A stretch of 64,000 bases of DNA from Streptomyces polyasparticus (GTDB lineage Bacteria; Actinomycetota; Actinomycetes; Streptomycetales; Streptomycetaceae): NCBI RefSeq assembly GCF_014493765.1, contig NZ_JACTVJ010000029.1:79048-143047 (forward strand). Reading direction: 5' to 3'. Below the pieces are notes generated by a model. That model was not told the origin of the DNA. It saw only the letters and a list, made by a program, of their open reading frames with translations, and ran no database searches. Numbering within the stretch: the stretch's first letter is position 1; the number at the start of each line of letters is the position of its first letter. The translations under genes and the position numbers were made by a program. This document shows, one piece after another, positions 1-8,268 of the stretch.

Positions 1-72
1 TCCGGTCTCCTGATCCGAAGCGGCGAGCGGAAACGCCCGACCGCCGCACAGCAACCGCATACCGCATGCACC

Positions 73-94
73 CTTCGACCGGCCCCGGTCGAAG
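73..94 (-). terminator. Rho-independent-like hairpin
   Basis: A perfect 10-bp stem (CTTCGACCGG / CCGGTCGAAG) with a 2-base loop (or 8 bp with a 6-base loop) lies just downstream of the PPOX gene stop on the minus strand. There is no U-tract, as is usual for Streptomyces terminators. Bases 1-72 hold nothing I can recognise. Confidence 0.6.
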
Positions 95-98
95 CCCC

Positions 99-506
99 TC
101 AGGTCAGCCCCGCAAGCCGGAACCCCTGGACCGTCTGCGGACGCAACCGCAGAAACGTGTCGTGCGGGCCGTGCATCCAGCCCGCCAACGCCCGTCGGTA
201 GTGCGCGACTTCGTGCGGCTCGGTGACCAGGTCGTACGGGCCCGTGGCCGTGACCGTCCAGCCCGCGCCCGTCGCCGCGTCGGACTCGTCCACGTGGTAC
301 GAGAGCGCCGGCGGCAGCGAGCCGGCCGCCACCGGAGTGCGTACCACCAGGCGGCCGGTACCCCACAGGTGCCGGGCGGGCCGGATCACGGGCAGGTCCC
401 GCTGCAGGTATACGAGGCGGCCCTGGGTGCTCCCTTCGAGCAGCCAGAGCGCTTCTGCGCCGGAGACCTCGGTCATCCGCGGGGTCGTGTCACGGGTGAT
501 GCTCAT
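99..506 (-). CDS. PPOX-fold flavin/pyridoxamine 5'-phosphate oxidase-family protein
   Basis: A 135-residue protein with the short split-barrel layout of the pyridoxamine 5'-phosphate oxidase-like superfamily: a GRLVYLQRDLP strand near residue 29, then a VIRPARHLW segment and an LVVRTPVAAGSL stretch where related proteins bind flavin or F420. The substrate is unknown. Its ATG overlaps the SulP stop as ATGA, so it is almost certainly translated as the last gene of the arsR-sulP operon. Two further PPOX-like genes occur at 39885 and 44421; they are not close copies. Confidence 0.85.
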   Translation of the reverse strand: MSITRDTTPRMTEVSGAEALWLLEGSTQGRLVYLQRDLPVIRPARHLWGTGRLVVRTPVAAGSLPPALSYHVDESDAATGAGWTVTATGPYDLVTEPHEVAHYRRALAGWMHGPHDTFLRLRPQTVQGFRLAGLT

Positions 507-2236
507 CGGGCTGGTTCCTCCCTGGCGTGAACTGCCGTCTGCTGAACGGGAAGGGCGCGCAGGAAGCCGCCGCTCTCCAGGTGGGTGCGGGCTCCGGCGA
601 TGGCCTCGGGCGTCGTGGCATACACACGCCCGTGGGCCTCGAGCAGTTCCAAGGCCCCTACGGACGCGAGGACTTGCCGGTGTCCGGGCCGAATGCCCGT
701 GGTCATCACGGCGATGTCGCGCCGGTTGAGTTTCCGCACGGCGTCCTTGAGGACCAGGGCGCCGGTCGCGTCCATCGTCGTGATCCGGGACATGCGCAGG
801 ATGACGACCCGAACGTCGGCGACCTCCGCGAGTTCGAGCAGGAAGCGGTGCGCTCCGGCGAAGAACAGCGGTCCGTCGAGCCGGTAGGCCACGATGTGCT
901 CGGCGAGAAGCGCCTGTTCCTCGGCGGTGTACTCCCCGCGGTCGAGCGGCACTTGGTCCATACGGGCCTGCTTGGCCACCGCGCGCAGCGCGAGGACTCC
1001 GGCGACCACCATGCCGATGATGACGGCCTGGACGAGGTCGAGGGCCAGCGTGGCGGCGGCGGTCAGGACGAGGATGACGGCGTCCGAGCGCGTCGCCTTC
1101 GTCATGGCGCGCAGGGAGCCCACCTCGACCATCCGGATCGCGGTCGCGAGCAGCACGCCCGCGAGTGCGGCGAGCGGGATCCTGGACACCAGGGGCGCGG
1201 CGGCGAAGACGATCACCGCGAGCACCGCGGCGTGGGTGAGCGCGGCAAGCCGCGATGACGCTCCGGTGCGGACATTGACCGCGGTACGTGCGATGGCGCC
1301 GGTGGCCGGCACTCCGCCGAACAGCGGTGCGGCGATGTTCGCCAGGCCCTGACCGAACAGCTCGCGGTCCGGATCGTGGCGCTGTCCGACGGTCATTCCG
1401 TCGGCGACGGACGCGGACAGCAGGGACTCCAGGGCGGCGAGTGCGGCCACCGCCACGGCCGAGGGCAGCAGCGTGCCGAGGGAACCGAGGTCGAGGAAGC
1501 CGAGCGACGGAGCAGGCAGCCCGGCGGGCAGATCGCCGATCGGCGGCGCGCCGTCGAGACGGAACACCTGGGCGACGATCGTGGCCGCGATGACGGCGAC
1601 GATGGAGAACGGAATCGTGGGCCGGAGCCGGGCGCCGGCCAGCATCACGACGGCCACGCCCGCGGCGAACGCGACGGCGGTCCAGTTCGGGGCCTGCGCG
1701 AATTCCTCCACGGCGCGCCAGGTCACGGCGAGGATCTGTTCGCCCTCGGGCTTGTCCAGACCCAGGGCGTTCGGGACCTGCTGCAGGCCGATGACACCCG
1801 CGATGCCGAGAGTGAAGCCCTCCACGACCGGGGCGGGCACGTATTGCATGTACTTACCGGCCCGGCCCACCGCGAGCGCGACCAGCAGCAGCCCGGCGAC
1901 CAGGCCGACCGTCAGCACACCGCCGGGCCCGTACGCCGCCGCGATCGGCACCAGGACGACGGTCATCGCGCCGGTCGGCCCGGACACCTGCAGATTCGAT
2001 CCGCCGAACACCGCGGCCAGCGCTCCGGCGACGACGGCGGTGGCCAGGCCCGCCTCCGCTCCGAGTCCGGAGGAGACGCCGAAGCCCAGCGCGAGCGGCA
2101 GCGCCACCACGGCGACCGTGAGGCCGGCCAGCAGATCGCGGCGCGGATGACGCCGTACGTCCGCGAGATCGGAGCGTCCGGGCAGCAGCGAAGCCACCCG
2201 GCCCGCCAGGGACCGGGTGCACGAAAGCACGCTCAT
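503..2236 (-). CDS. SulP family inorganic anion transporter with STAS domain
   Basis: A 577-residue membrane protein. Residues of about 30-430 form a series of hydrophobic helices with the SulP signature LALGFGVSSGLGAEAGL near the N-terminus. The C-terminal ~130 residues are a cytoplasmic STAS domain with the MDATGALVL motif. SulP members move sulfate, bicarbonate or other anions; which one cannot be read here. The start is an ATG overlapping the upstream ArsR stop (ATGA), and the stop overlaps the next gene in the same way. This three-gene operon is therefore tightly coupled and probably controlled by its own ArsR regulator. A carbonic anhydrase partner is not present. Confidence 0.93.
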   Translation of the reverse strand: MSVLSCTRSLAGRVASLLPGRSDLADVRRHPRRDLLAGLTVAVVALPLALGFGVSSGLGAEAGLATAVVAGALAAVFGGSNLQVSGPTGAMTVVLVPIAAAYGPGGVLTVGLVAGLLLVALAVGRAGKYMQYVPAPVVEGFTLGIAGVIGLQQVPNALGLDKPEGEQILAVTWRAVEEFAQAPNWTAVAFAAGVAVVMLAGARLRPTIPFSIVAVIAATIVAQVFRLDGAPPIGDLPAGLPAPSLGFLDLGSLGTLLPSAVAVAALAALESLLSASVADGMTVGQRHDPDRELFGQGLANIAAPLFGGVPATGAIARTAVNVRTGASSRLAALTHAAVLAVIVFAAAPLVSRIPLAALAGVLLATAIRMVEVGSLRAMTKATRSDAVILVLTAAATLALDLVQAVIIGMVVAGVLALRAVAKQARMDQVPLDRGEYTAEEQALLAEHIVAYRLDGPLFFAGAHRFLLELAEVADVRVVILRMSRITTMDATGALVLKDAVRKLNRRDIAVMTTGIRPGHRQVLASVGALELLEAHGRVYATTPEAIAGARTHLESGGFLRALPVQQTAVHAREEPAR

Positions 2237-2574
2237 GAACGGGCGACCTCGGACTCCCGCAGTTCCTCGAGGAGTTCGTTCTGCCCGGCGATCATGTCGG
2301 TGAGGATCCGGCGGGCGGCCCGCATCAGATCGGCGACGTCCCCGCCCGCGAGCGCATACACGACCGTGGCCCCCTCACGCCGCGAGTGGACGATCCCCGA
2401 GCGGCGCAGCACCGCCAGCTGCTGCGACAGCGCCGAGGGCTCCACCTCGATCGCGGTCAGCAGCTCGCGTACCGGCATCGGCCCGTCCTGCAACAGCTCC
2501 AGAACCCTTATCCGTACGGGATGACCGAGCATCCGGAAGAACTCGGCCTTCGCCTGATACAGCGGTACGGACAC
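2233..2574 (-). CDS. ArsR-family transcriptional regulator of the SulP operon
   Basis: A 113-residue winged-helix protein. The helix-turn-helix covers VRELLTAIEVEPSALSQQLA and is followed by a wing with SRREGATVVYAL. The usual ArsR metal-site cysteines (CxC) are absent, so the signal is probably not a thiophilic metal. The GTG at 2574 is chosen over a start 27 bases upstream because GAGGAG lies 8 bases before it and because the paralogue at 3884 begins at the same residue (SAPLYQ versus SVPLYQ). The gene is first in an operon with sulP and a PPOX protein. A 16-bp palindrome in its promoter is the probable operator. Confidence 0.92.
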   Translation of the reverse strand: MSVPLYQAKAEFFRMLGHPVRIRVLELLQDGPMPVRELLTAIEVEPSALSQQLAVLRRSGIVHSRREGATVVYALAGGDVADLMRAARRILTDMIAGQNELLEELRESEVARS

Positions 2575-2623
2575 GTACGGGACTCCTCGCCGGCTGGGCA
2601 CAACGACCTCAGCATGTATGGAC

Positions 2624-2639
2624 TTGCGAAATTTTGCAA
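2624..2639. promoter_or_regulatory. Candidate ArsR operator palindrome
   Basis: TTGCGAAATTTTGCAA is a near-perfect 16-bp inverted repeat (7 of 8 positions match) in the region between the divergent arsR (start 2574) and the PhnA-type gene (start 2670). It is strikingly AT-rich for this genome. Its size and placement suit an ArsR dimer that could control both directions. No equivalent lies before the second arsR at 3884. Confidence 0.6.
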
Positions 2640-2669
2640 TTCATGGACTGCATTCACTACGCTGGCCCC

Positions 2670-3029
2670 GTGAACGAAACGCTTCCCCCCTGCCCCCAGT
2701 GCGCCGGCGCCTACACCTACGAGATGGGCGCCCTTCTGGTCTGCCCCGAATGTGCCCACGAGTGGTCCCCCGCCACCGCCGGCGCAGAGGAAGCGACCAA
2801 CGCCGGGCGCGTGGTCAAGGACGCCGTGGGCAATGTGCTCTCCGACGGCGACACGGTCACGGTCGTCAAGACGCTGAAGGTCAAGGGCAGCCCCAACGGC
2901 ATCAAGGCGGGCACCAAGGTCCGGGGCATCCGCCTGATCACGGACGGCGTCGACGGCCACGACATCGACTGCAAGGTCGACGGCTTCGGCGCGATGCAGC
3001 TCAAGTCGAGCGTGGTCAAGAAGGCCTGA
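2670..3029 (+). CDS. PhnA/YjdM-type zinc-ribbon protein
   Basis: A 119-residue protein with an N-terminal zinc ribbon (CPQCAG and CPECAHEW pairs, residues 8-32), then a linker and the conserved PhnA-like core containing VVKDAVGNVLSDGDTV and IKAGTKVRGIRL. The family was named for the alkylphosphonate operon but its members are mostly small stand-alone proteins of uncertain role. I use the GTG at 2670 because the residues that follow begin the family alignment; an ATG at 2643 would add nine residues. It is divergent from arsR-sulP across a palindrome and may share its regulation. Confidence 0.88.
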   Translation: MNETLPPCPQCAGAYTYEMGALLVCPECAHEWSPATAGAEEATNAGRVVKDAVGNVLSDGDTVTVVKTLKVKGSPNGIKAGTKVRGIRLITDGVDGHDIDCKVDGFGAMQLKSSVVKKA

Positions 3030-3148
3030 CGCACGGGGCCCGCCTCTGCTCGGCCGGATCCTGTCTGCTCGGCCGGGGCATTGTCGTACCCCCGGTGTAG
3101 CGTCCGGTCCCCCTCGAAGTTCATGCCCTGCGTCGACCCAGGATCAGG

Positions 3149-3724
3149 ATGGCGATGACCATGACGATGACGGTGACGACAGAACAGACCGGCCGCAGTG
3201 TTCCGAGCCGTCCGGCGAGCGTCGAACTCGACGCACTCAAGGCCGCCCTGGACCACCAGCGGGAGCATGTGGCCGGGATCCTCGAAGGGCTCACCGAGGA
3301 GGAGCTGCGCCGGCCGATGCTGCCGAGCGGCTGGAGCTGCCTGGCCTTGGTGCGCCACCTCACCCTGGATGTGGAGCAATTCTGGTTCGCCGGTGTGATC
3401 GCGGGCGAACCGGATGTGGCCGGACAACTCCTGGCAGGCACCGAGGCGCACTGGTGCGTACCGGACGGGATGAACGCCGCCGAGGTCTTCGCCGACTACC
3501 GTACGGCGATCGCCCGCGCGGATTCCGTGCTCGCCGACGCCGATCTCGACCAGGAGCCCGCTGCCTGGCCCGTGGAGATCTGGCCGTCCTGGCGGCTGCC
3601 CGACGTGCGGCGCATCCTGATCCACGTACTGACCGAAGTGGCCTGTCACAGCGGCCACTTGGACGCGGCGCGCGAACTGATCGACGGCACCACCTGGCTC
3701 GGCGGCAACCCCTACGCCGGCTAG
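3149..3724 (+). CDS. DinB/DUF664-family protein
   Basis: A 191-residue predicted four-helix-bundle protein of the DinB superfamily. The conserved metal-ligand pattern is visible: a histidine in LVRHLTLDVEQFW (about residue 70) and two in the C-terminal CHSGHLDAARELIDG. Relatives in actinobacteria include mycothiol-dependent enzymes, but many DUF664 members have no known reaction. The start is ambiguous among three nearby ATG codons because residues 1-10 are an MTMT-rich stretch; the first is used. No operon partner is evident. Confidence 0.85.
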   Translation: MAMTMTMTVTTEQTGRSVPSRPASVELDALKAALDHQREHVAGILEGLTEEELRRPMLPSGWSCLALVRHLTLDVEQFWFAGVIAGEPDVAGQLLAGTEAHWCVPDGMNAAEVFADYRTAIARADSVLADADLDQEPAAWPVEIWPSWRLPDVRRILIHVLTEVACHSGHLDAARELIDGTTWLGGNPYAG

Positions 3725-3883
3725 CCCGGCATGCAAGGACCGGAATCGGAGCGGTGGGATCCCGGTGCGCGGATTGGTCAAGCTCCGCGCACGCGCGAGG
3801 ATGGACCGCATGTCAGTCACGTTTGGGTGGATGCGATGCGCCAAGGACCGGCCGCTGCGGCACAGGCCGAGGAGGTCTGCACG

Positions 3884-4234
3884 GTGAGCGCGCCGCTGTA
3901 CCAGCTGAAGGCCGAGTTCTTCAAGACGCTCGGCCACCCGGCCCGGATCCGCGTCCTCGAGCTGCTGAGCGAAGGGGAGCACGCGGTCGCGGAGCTGCTG
4001 CCCGAGGTCGGCATCGAGCCCGCTCACCTCTCACAGCAGCTGGCGGTGCTGCGCCGCGCGAACCTCGTCACCACGCGCAAAGAAGGATCGAACGTCTACT
4101 ACTCGCTGACGAGCCCCCAGGTAGCCGAACTGCTCAGGGTCGCCCGCTCGATCCTGTCCGGCGTCCTGGCGGGGCAGGCCGAGCTCCTGGCCGACCTGCG
4201 CGCCGCATCCCCCGACGCGAAGCCGCCCGGCTGA
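3884..4234 (+). CDS. ArsR-family transcriptional regulator (second copy)
   Basis: A 116-residue paralogue of the regulator at 2574, sharing LKAEFFKTLGHPARIRVLEL and SQQLAVLRRANL. A GTG start at 3884 is strongly supported by GAGGAGG eight bases upstream; open frame continues further upstream without a ribosome site. It has no metal-binding CxC motif. It is monocistronic and convergent with the multicopper oxidase gene, so its targets are not obvious; the paralogy makes the sulP promoter one candidate. Confidence 0.92.
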   Translation: MSAPLYQLKAEFFKTLGHPARIRVLELLSEGEHAVAELLPEVGIEPAHLSQQLAVLRRANLVTTRKEGSNVYYSLTSPQVAELLRVARSILSGVLAGQAELLADLRAASPDAKPPG

Positions 4235-4249
4235 GGGCCCCCTGATCGG

Positions 4250-4302
4250 CGGCCACCTTCTGGCGCGAGGGATTGCGCCATGACGACGGTGGAAGGTGGC
4301 CG
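4250..4302. terminator. Bidirectional terminator between arsR and multicopper oxidase
   Basis: An 11-bp outer stem (CGGCCACCTTC at 4250-4260 and GAAGGTGGCCG at 4292-4302) encloses a second short stem (TGGCGC/GCGCCA). It is followed on the plus strand by TCTTCTTTTC. It lies between two converging genes and could serve both. Confidence 0.7.
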
Positions 4303-4314
4303 TCTTCTTTTCGT

Positions 4315-5802
4315 TCAGCGCACGTCGACGGTGGTCATCATGCCCCCGTCCTCGTGGTCGAGGATGTGGCAGTGGACCATCCAGGCGCCGGGCTTGTCGA
4401 AGGTGACGGCGACGTCCACGTACTGCCCGTACGGAATGTCGATCGTGTCCTTCCAGATCTCACGGTCCTCCGGTGTGCCGTCGTGGTCCAGGACGCGGAA
4501 GTGGGCGCCGTGCAGGTGCATGGGGTGACCCATCCGGTGCATGCCGTCGTTGCGGAAGCGGATCCTGTACGTGCGTCCGCGCTCCAGGTCGAATCGCCCG
4601 GTCTCCGGGAAGACTTCGCCGTTGATGGTCCAGCGGTGGCCCGACATCCCCGCCATGTCGTCCGAGAGCGTCATCTCGACATCGGGGTTCCTGGCGTTCA
4701 GGCCCGGCGCGAGCGAGGTCGTGGGCGGCGGTGTGAAGGGCGAGGCGGCCGGCTTCGCGCCGGAGGCCGTGTACGTGATCGGGATGCGCAGGCCGGCGTC
4801 GCGTTCGTTGGTGATGGCGAGGTTCTTGTCCGTACTGTCCGTCATGGCCAGCTCGACGTCGTAGCGTTCGCCGGGCGCGATCTCCAGGCTGCGGGTGGTG
4901 TACGGCTCGGGCAGAGGCGCGCCGTCGGTGTGGGTCACGCGCACGCCGACCGGGAAGCGCATCACCTGGGTCCTGGCGGACGACGCGTTGATCAGGCGGA
5001 GTTTGGCGATCTGCCCGGTGGCCAGGGCGAGCGGGGAAATGTCCTTGCCGGTACGCCCGTTGACGGTGTCGACGTCGCCGACGACCTCCATGTGTCCCAC
5101 GTTGCCGCCGGCCACCCAGTCGTCGAGGACCAAGATCTGGTCGAGGTCGTACTCGGCGTCGGCGGGATCGCGGACGATGAACGGCGCGTACATGCCCTCG
5201 TCGACCTGGTCACGCACGGGCCGTTCGTGCGAGTGGTACCAGTAGGTCCCCGCCGCCTCGGCCTTGAAGCTGTACGTGTGGTCGGTGCCGGGTTCGATCA
5301 GGAGGCCGGGGCCGTCCTGCTCGTTGGGCACGCTCATGCCGTGCCAGTGGATGTTGGTGGCGGTGCCGGTGCCGTTGGCCACGTCGAGGCGGACGGTGTC
5401 GCCCGCGTCGACGACGATCGGCAGGCCGGCGCCGAGGGCAGCGGTCTCGGGGCGGGCCGCGTCCGTGTACACGTACCGCTTGATCTCCTTGCCGCCCACG
5501 CGCATCGACCGGGACTCGATGGCCAGGTCGATGTCCTTGTGCGACGGGCTGTTGGTGATGTTGTACGCGTCGGTGGCGGGCAGCGGCAGGTCGGCTGCGG
5601 CGTCCGGTGCGCCCGCAGCCGAGCCGCTCGAACCGGTCGAGCAGGCCGACAGGACGGTGGCCGCGGTGACCGTGGCCACGGCCAGGGCGACACGTCGTCG
5701 GCCTCGTGGCTTCACGGTCCGCTTCTTGCCGTCGGCTTGAACCGCCGCAGTGCCGGCGAGATCGCGGCGGGTCTGGTGAAGCGTGGTCTTCTTGGTGCTC
5801 AT
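4315..5802 (-). CDS. Multicopper oxidase lipoprotein
   Basis: A 495-residue secreted multicopper oxidase. All four copper-ligand clusters are visible: HWHG, WYHSH, HPMHLHGAHF and HCHILDHEDGGMM. The mature protein begins after a lipobox (VLSAC, Cys about 54) following a 37-residue positively charged n-region, so it should be tethered outside the membrane. The ATG at 5802 follows a GAAGAAG ribosome site; a frame upstream has none. Family members oxidise Cu(I), phenols or metal ions. The gene follows a Cys/His-containing membrane protein by 156 bases, which suggests a copper-handling unit. The C-terminal Met pair resembles CotA/CueO-type three-domain enzymes. Confidence 0.93.
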   Translation of the reverse strand: MSTKKTTLHQTRRDLAGTAAVQADGKKRTVKPRGRRRVALAVATVTAATVLSACSTGSSGSAAGAPDAAADLPLPATDAYNITNSPSHKDIDLAIESRSMRVGGKEIKRYVYTDAARPETAALGAGLPIVVDAGDTVRLDVANGTGTATNIHWHGMSVPNEQDGPGLLIEPGTDHTYSFKAEAAGTYWYHSHERPVRDQVDEGMYAPFIVRDPADAEYDLDQILVLDDWVAGGNVGHMEVVGDVDTVNGRTGKDISPLALATGQIAKLRLINASSARTQVMRFPVGVRVTHTDGAPLPEPYTTRSLEIAPGERYDVELAMTDSTDKNLAITNERDAGLRIPITYTASGAKPAASPFTPPPTTSLAPGLNARNPDVEMTLSDDMAGMSGHRWTINGEVFPETGRFDLERGRTYRIRFRNDGMHRMGHPMHLHGAHFRVLDHDGTPEDREIWKDTIDIPYGQYVDVAVTFDKPGAWMVHCHILDHEDGGMMTTVDVR

Positions 5803-5958
5803 GCGCGGGTCTTCTTCCGGTGTGCCGAAGCGCGCCGCGTGGCCGACGGGTTCGGCCGCGGTGCGTGGTGGGGAGATCACCGCTCACCGGGACAGGGCTC
5901 GACGCCCGCGGATCAGGTGGCGGTGGCATAGCACTGACGAGGCCGTACGGCCGGATGG

Positions 5959-6582
5959 TCAGTGCGCCGGAAGAAGTCGCGGCGGGCCGCGACGGGTCAG
6001 CTGATGCCGGGGGATGTGCGAGGAGGGCGGTGGGATGTCCCGGGCGTGGAGGCGGTCCCTGCGGACCTGAGGCAAGGTGACGGCGGGTCGCCGCAGGAGC
6101 AGACGCAGCAGCGGTTCGAGCAGCGGGGGCAGATTCGTCCGGGTGAATTCGCGGACGGCACGGGCGAGTTCGCGCTCCCCCTGGTGCAGCCACCAGGCCC
6201 CGAGGACGCCGATCACCAAATGCGCGGCAAGCAGCAGGCAAGGGCCGCCGGCCACGGCGGGGCCGTGCACCGCGAGGGCCTGTCCGACTCCGGCGCCTTC
6301 GCAGGCACTCAGCGGGACGGCCCCCGCGGAATGGCACATGCTCTGCCCCGCGGTGAACACGAACCCGAGTACGAGCTCAAGCGGTACGAGCACGGCCGCG
6401 ATCTGCCAGAACGACCGCCTGCGGCGCGCCAGCGGAAGCACCACGGCGAACACGCTCACCACGGCGCCCGCAACGGCCGGCGCGGGCAGCGCCATCCACA
6501 CCTGCGAGGTGGTCGCCAAAGTGACGCACAGGACGGAGAACACCGCCGCGCGCACCAGGGCCACCCCTCCCATACCGAACAT
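5959..6582 (-). CDS. Predicted four-helix membrane protein upstream of the copper oxidase
   Basis: A 207-residue protein with about four transmembrane segments (near residues 8-30, 33-52, 60-80 and 113-133). It has an extracytoplasmic-looking loop with MCHSAGAVPLSAC and an Arg/Pro-rich C-terminal tail of ~70 residues containing several histidines. I do not recognise a family. Its position just upstream of the multicopper oxidase and the Met-Cys-His loop make a metal-related role possible but unproven. The start is an ATG at 6582 with only a weak upstream GGCGGG; a second ATG lies three codons in. Confidence 0.7.
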   Translation of the reverse strand: MFGMGGVALVRAAVFSVLCVTLATTSQVWMALPAPAVAGAVVSVFAVVLPLARRRRSFWQIAAVLVPLELVLGFVFTAGQSMCHSAGAVPLSACEGAGVGQALAVHGPAVAGGPCLLLAAHLVIGVLGAWWLHQGERELARAVREFTRTNLPPLLEPLLRLLLRRPAVTLPQVRRDRLHARDIPPPSSHIPRHQLTRRGPPRLLPAH

Positions 6583-6662
6583 CCCGCCAGCGTAGCCAGC
6601 GGCCGCCCGCGCACGGCCGGACGTTCTCCCCTCGCCGGCGGGACCAACGGCCCCTTCTCCGC

Positions 6663-8195
6663 TCAGGAGTTCACGGGAGTACCCGGATCGACGACACGCA
6701 GGCGTGAGACGTCCGCGTCGATCGCCCCGCGTACGTATCCGTTGGGTGCCGCGGCCGTGCGCTGCAGGAAGCCGACCACCTGCTCGGTGATCACCTCGCC
6801 GGGCAGCACATTCGGAATACCCGGCGGATACGCGGCCAGCGTGTCGGCGGCGATCATGCCCACCGCCTTCTCCGCCGGGACCGCGCACGACGGACTCAGG
6901 AACGCCTGGCGTGCCGTCATCCGCGCCGGGCCCGGGGTCGGCAGCCACAAGCGGGGCAGGTCGCGCTCCGTGCTCGGCGCGGGGTGAGCCGGCAGACAGT
7001 GCAGTGCCTCGATGAAGCGGTCGGTGTCGGGGGCCGCGCCCGCGCCGATCACGGCCACGACGGCCGCGTCCGTCGCCACTTCGACCAGCACCTGATGGTC
7101 CCTGGCCAGCAGAGTGCGCGCCTCGTGTCCGGAGATACCGCCCGCGCGGGTGTCGACGGCTATACGCAGCGGGTCCGCGGCGACGACATCCCCGAACCTG
7201 TCGAAGGTGTCGCTGACGAGCGAGAACCTACCCAGCCTGCGGATGGCGCCGCGCACCCGGTCGGCGGCCGCCACCGATGCGCCGATCGCCTCCTTGTTGC
7301 CCACCAGGGCGGCACGCGCCACATCGAGTGACGCCGCCAGCAGGGCACTGGCACTCGTCGACTGCACCATCCGGAACGCCCGGTCGATCAGCGGCTCGAG
7401 ACGGTCGGCGAACGGGCCGTGCCCCAGGTGCAGCATCGCGGACTGCGTGAGACTGCCGCCCAGCTTGTGCGTGCTGGAGACGACCAGATCCGCACCCTGG
7501 GCCAGCGCCCCGGACGGCAGGTCGGGGTGGAATCCGAAATGCGAGCCCCAGGCCTCGTCGACGAACAGCGGAACCCCGGCGGCATGAGCGGTGTCCGCCA
7601 GGGCCCGCACATCGGCGACCGCGCCGAAATAGCTGGGCGTCACGACGTACGCAGCCGCCGTGTCCGGCTGCTCGGCCAGCGCCTCGGCCAGGTCGTCCGC
7701 GGTGATCCCGTGGGCGATCCCCTGTACGGGATCGACGGACGGCGCCACGAACCGCGCCGCGAGTCCCGAGAGGACGAGCCCGTCTATGACGCTCGAATGC
7801 ACGCTGCGCTGGACGACGAGCGTCCTGCCGAGGGCCGGTGCGACGAGCGAGGCGATCTGGTTGCCCTGCGAGGCACCGTTCGTCAGAAACCAGGTCCGAC
7901 GGGCACCCCAGGCCTCCGCCGCGAGCGACTGCGCCTCCTCCAGGGGCGACCCCGTACCGAGGTCGATTCCTTCCAGAAGCGGCGGGAAGTCCAGCCGGAG
8001 GGGGGCATCGCCGACGAGGGCGGCCAGGTGCCCGAAGGGGTCGGGGTCGCCCGCGTGTCCGGGGACGTTCAGCCGGAGCCAGCTGCGGCCCGCATGGGCC
8101 TTGAGCGCTGTGGCGTAGGGAGTGCGGTGCTGCGCGGCGACGGTGCCGTGACCTGCAGCGATGGGTGCGGGTGAGGCGGGAGGTGCGATGTTCAC
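6663..8195 (-). CDS. Orn/Lys/Arg decarboxylase-family PLP enzyme
   Basis: A 510-residue fold-type I PLP enzyme of the major Orn/Lys/Arg decarboxylase domain. Visible marks are TNGASQGNQ (cofactor phosphate loop), FVDEAWGSHF (aspartate to the pyridine nitrogen) and SSTHKLGGSLTQS (Schiff-base lysine, about residue 245). It lacks the N-terminal wing domain of enteric inducible decarboxylases, so it is the shorter biosynthetic-like type. The substrate (lysine, arginine or ornithine) cannot be assigned. The start is a GTG with a poor ribosome site. It is divergent from a LysR gene 73 bases away, the likely regulator. Confidence 0.88.
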   Translation of the reverse strand: MNIAPPASPAPIAAGHGTVAAQHRTPYATALKAHAGRSWLRLNVPGHAGDPDPFGHLAALVGDAPLRLDFPPLLEGIDLGTGSPLEEAQSLAAEAWGARRTWFLTNGASQGNQIASLVAPALGRTLVVQRSVHSSVIDGLVLSGLAARFVAPSVDPVQGIAHGITADDLAEALAEQPDTAAAYVVTPSYFGAVADVRALADTAHAAGVPLFVDEAWGSHFGFHPDLPSGALAQGADLVVSSTHKLGGSLTQSAMLHLGHGPFADRLEPLIDRAFRMVQSTSASALLAASLDVARAALVGNKEAIGASVAAADRVRGAIRRLGRFSLVSDTFDRFGDVVAADPLRIAVDTRAGGISGHEARTLLARDHQVLVEVATDAAVVAVIGAGAAPDTDRFIEALHCLPAHPAPSTERDLPRLWLPTPGPARMTARQAFLSPSCAVPAEKAVGMIAADTLAAYPPGIPNVLPGEVITEQVVGFLQRTAAAPNGYVRGAIDADVSRLRVVDPGTPVNS

Positions 8196-8255
8196 GCCGG
8201 TGAGCGTGGCAGGCGCCCGGCCATCGAGGAATACATCAAATACCTGGGGGGCTCC

Positions 8256-8268
8256 ATAGACTGTCTAT
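8256..8268. promoter_or_regulatory. Inverted repeat abutting the LysR start codon
   Basis: ATAGAC-T-GTCTAT is a perfect 13-bp inverted repeat that ends one base before the LysR ATG. No Shine-Dalgarno sequence is visible there, so it may be both autoregulatory operator and 5' end of a leaderless or near-leaderless transcript. Confidence 0.45.
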
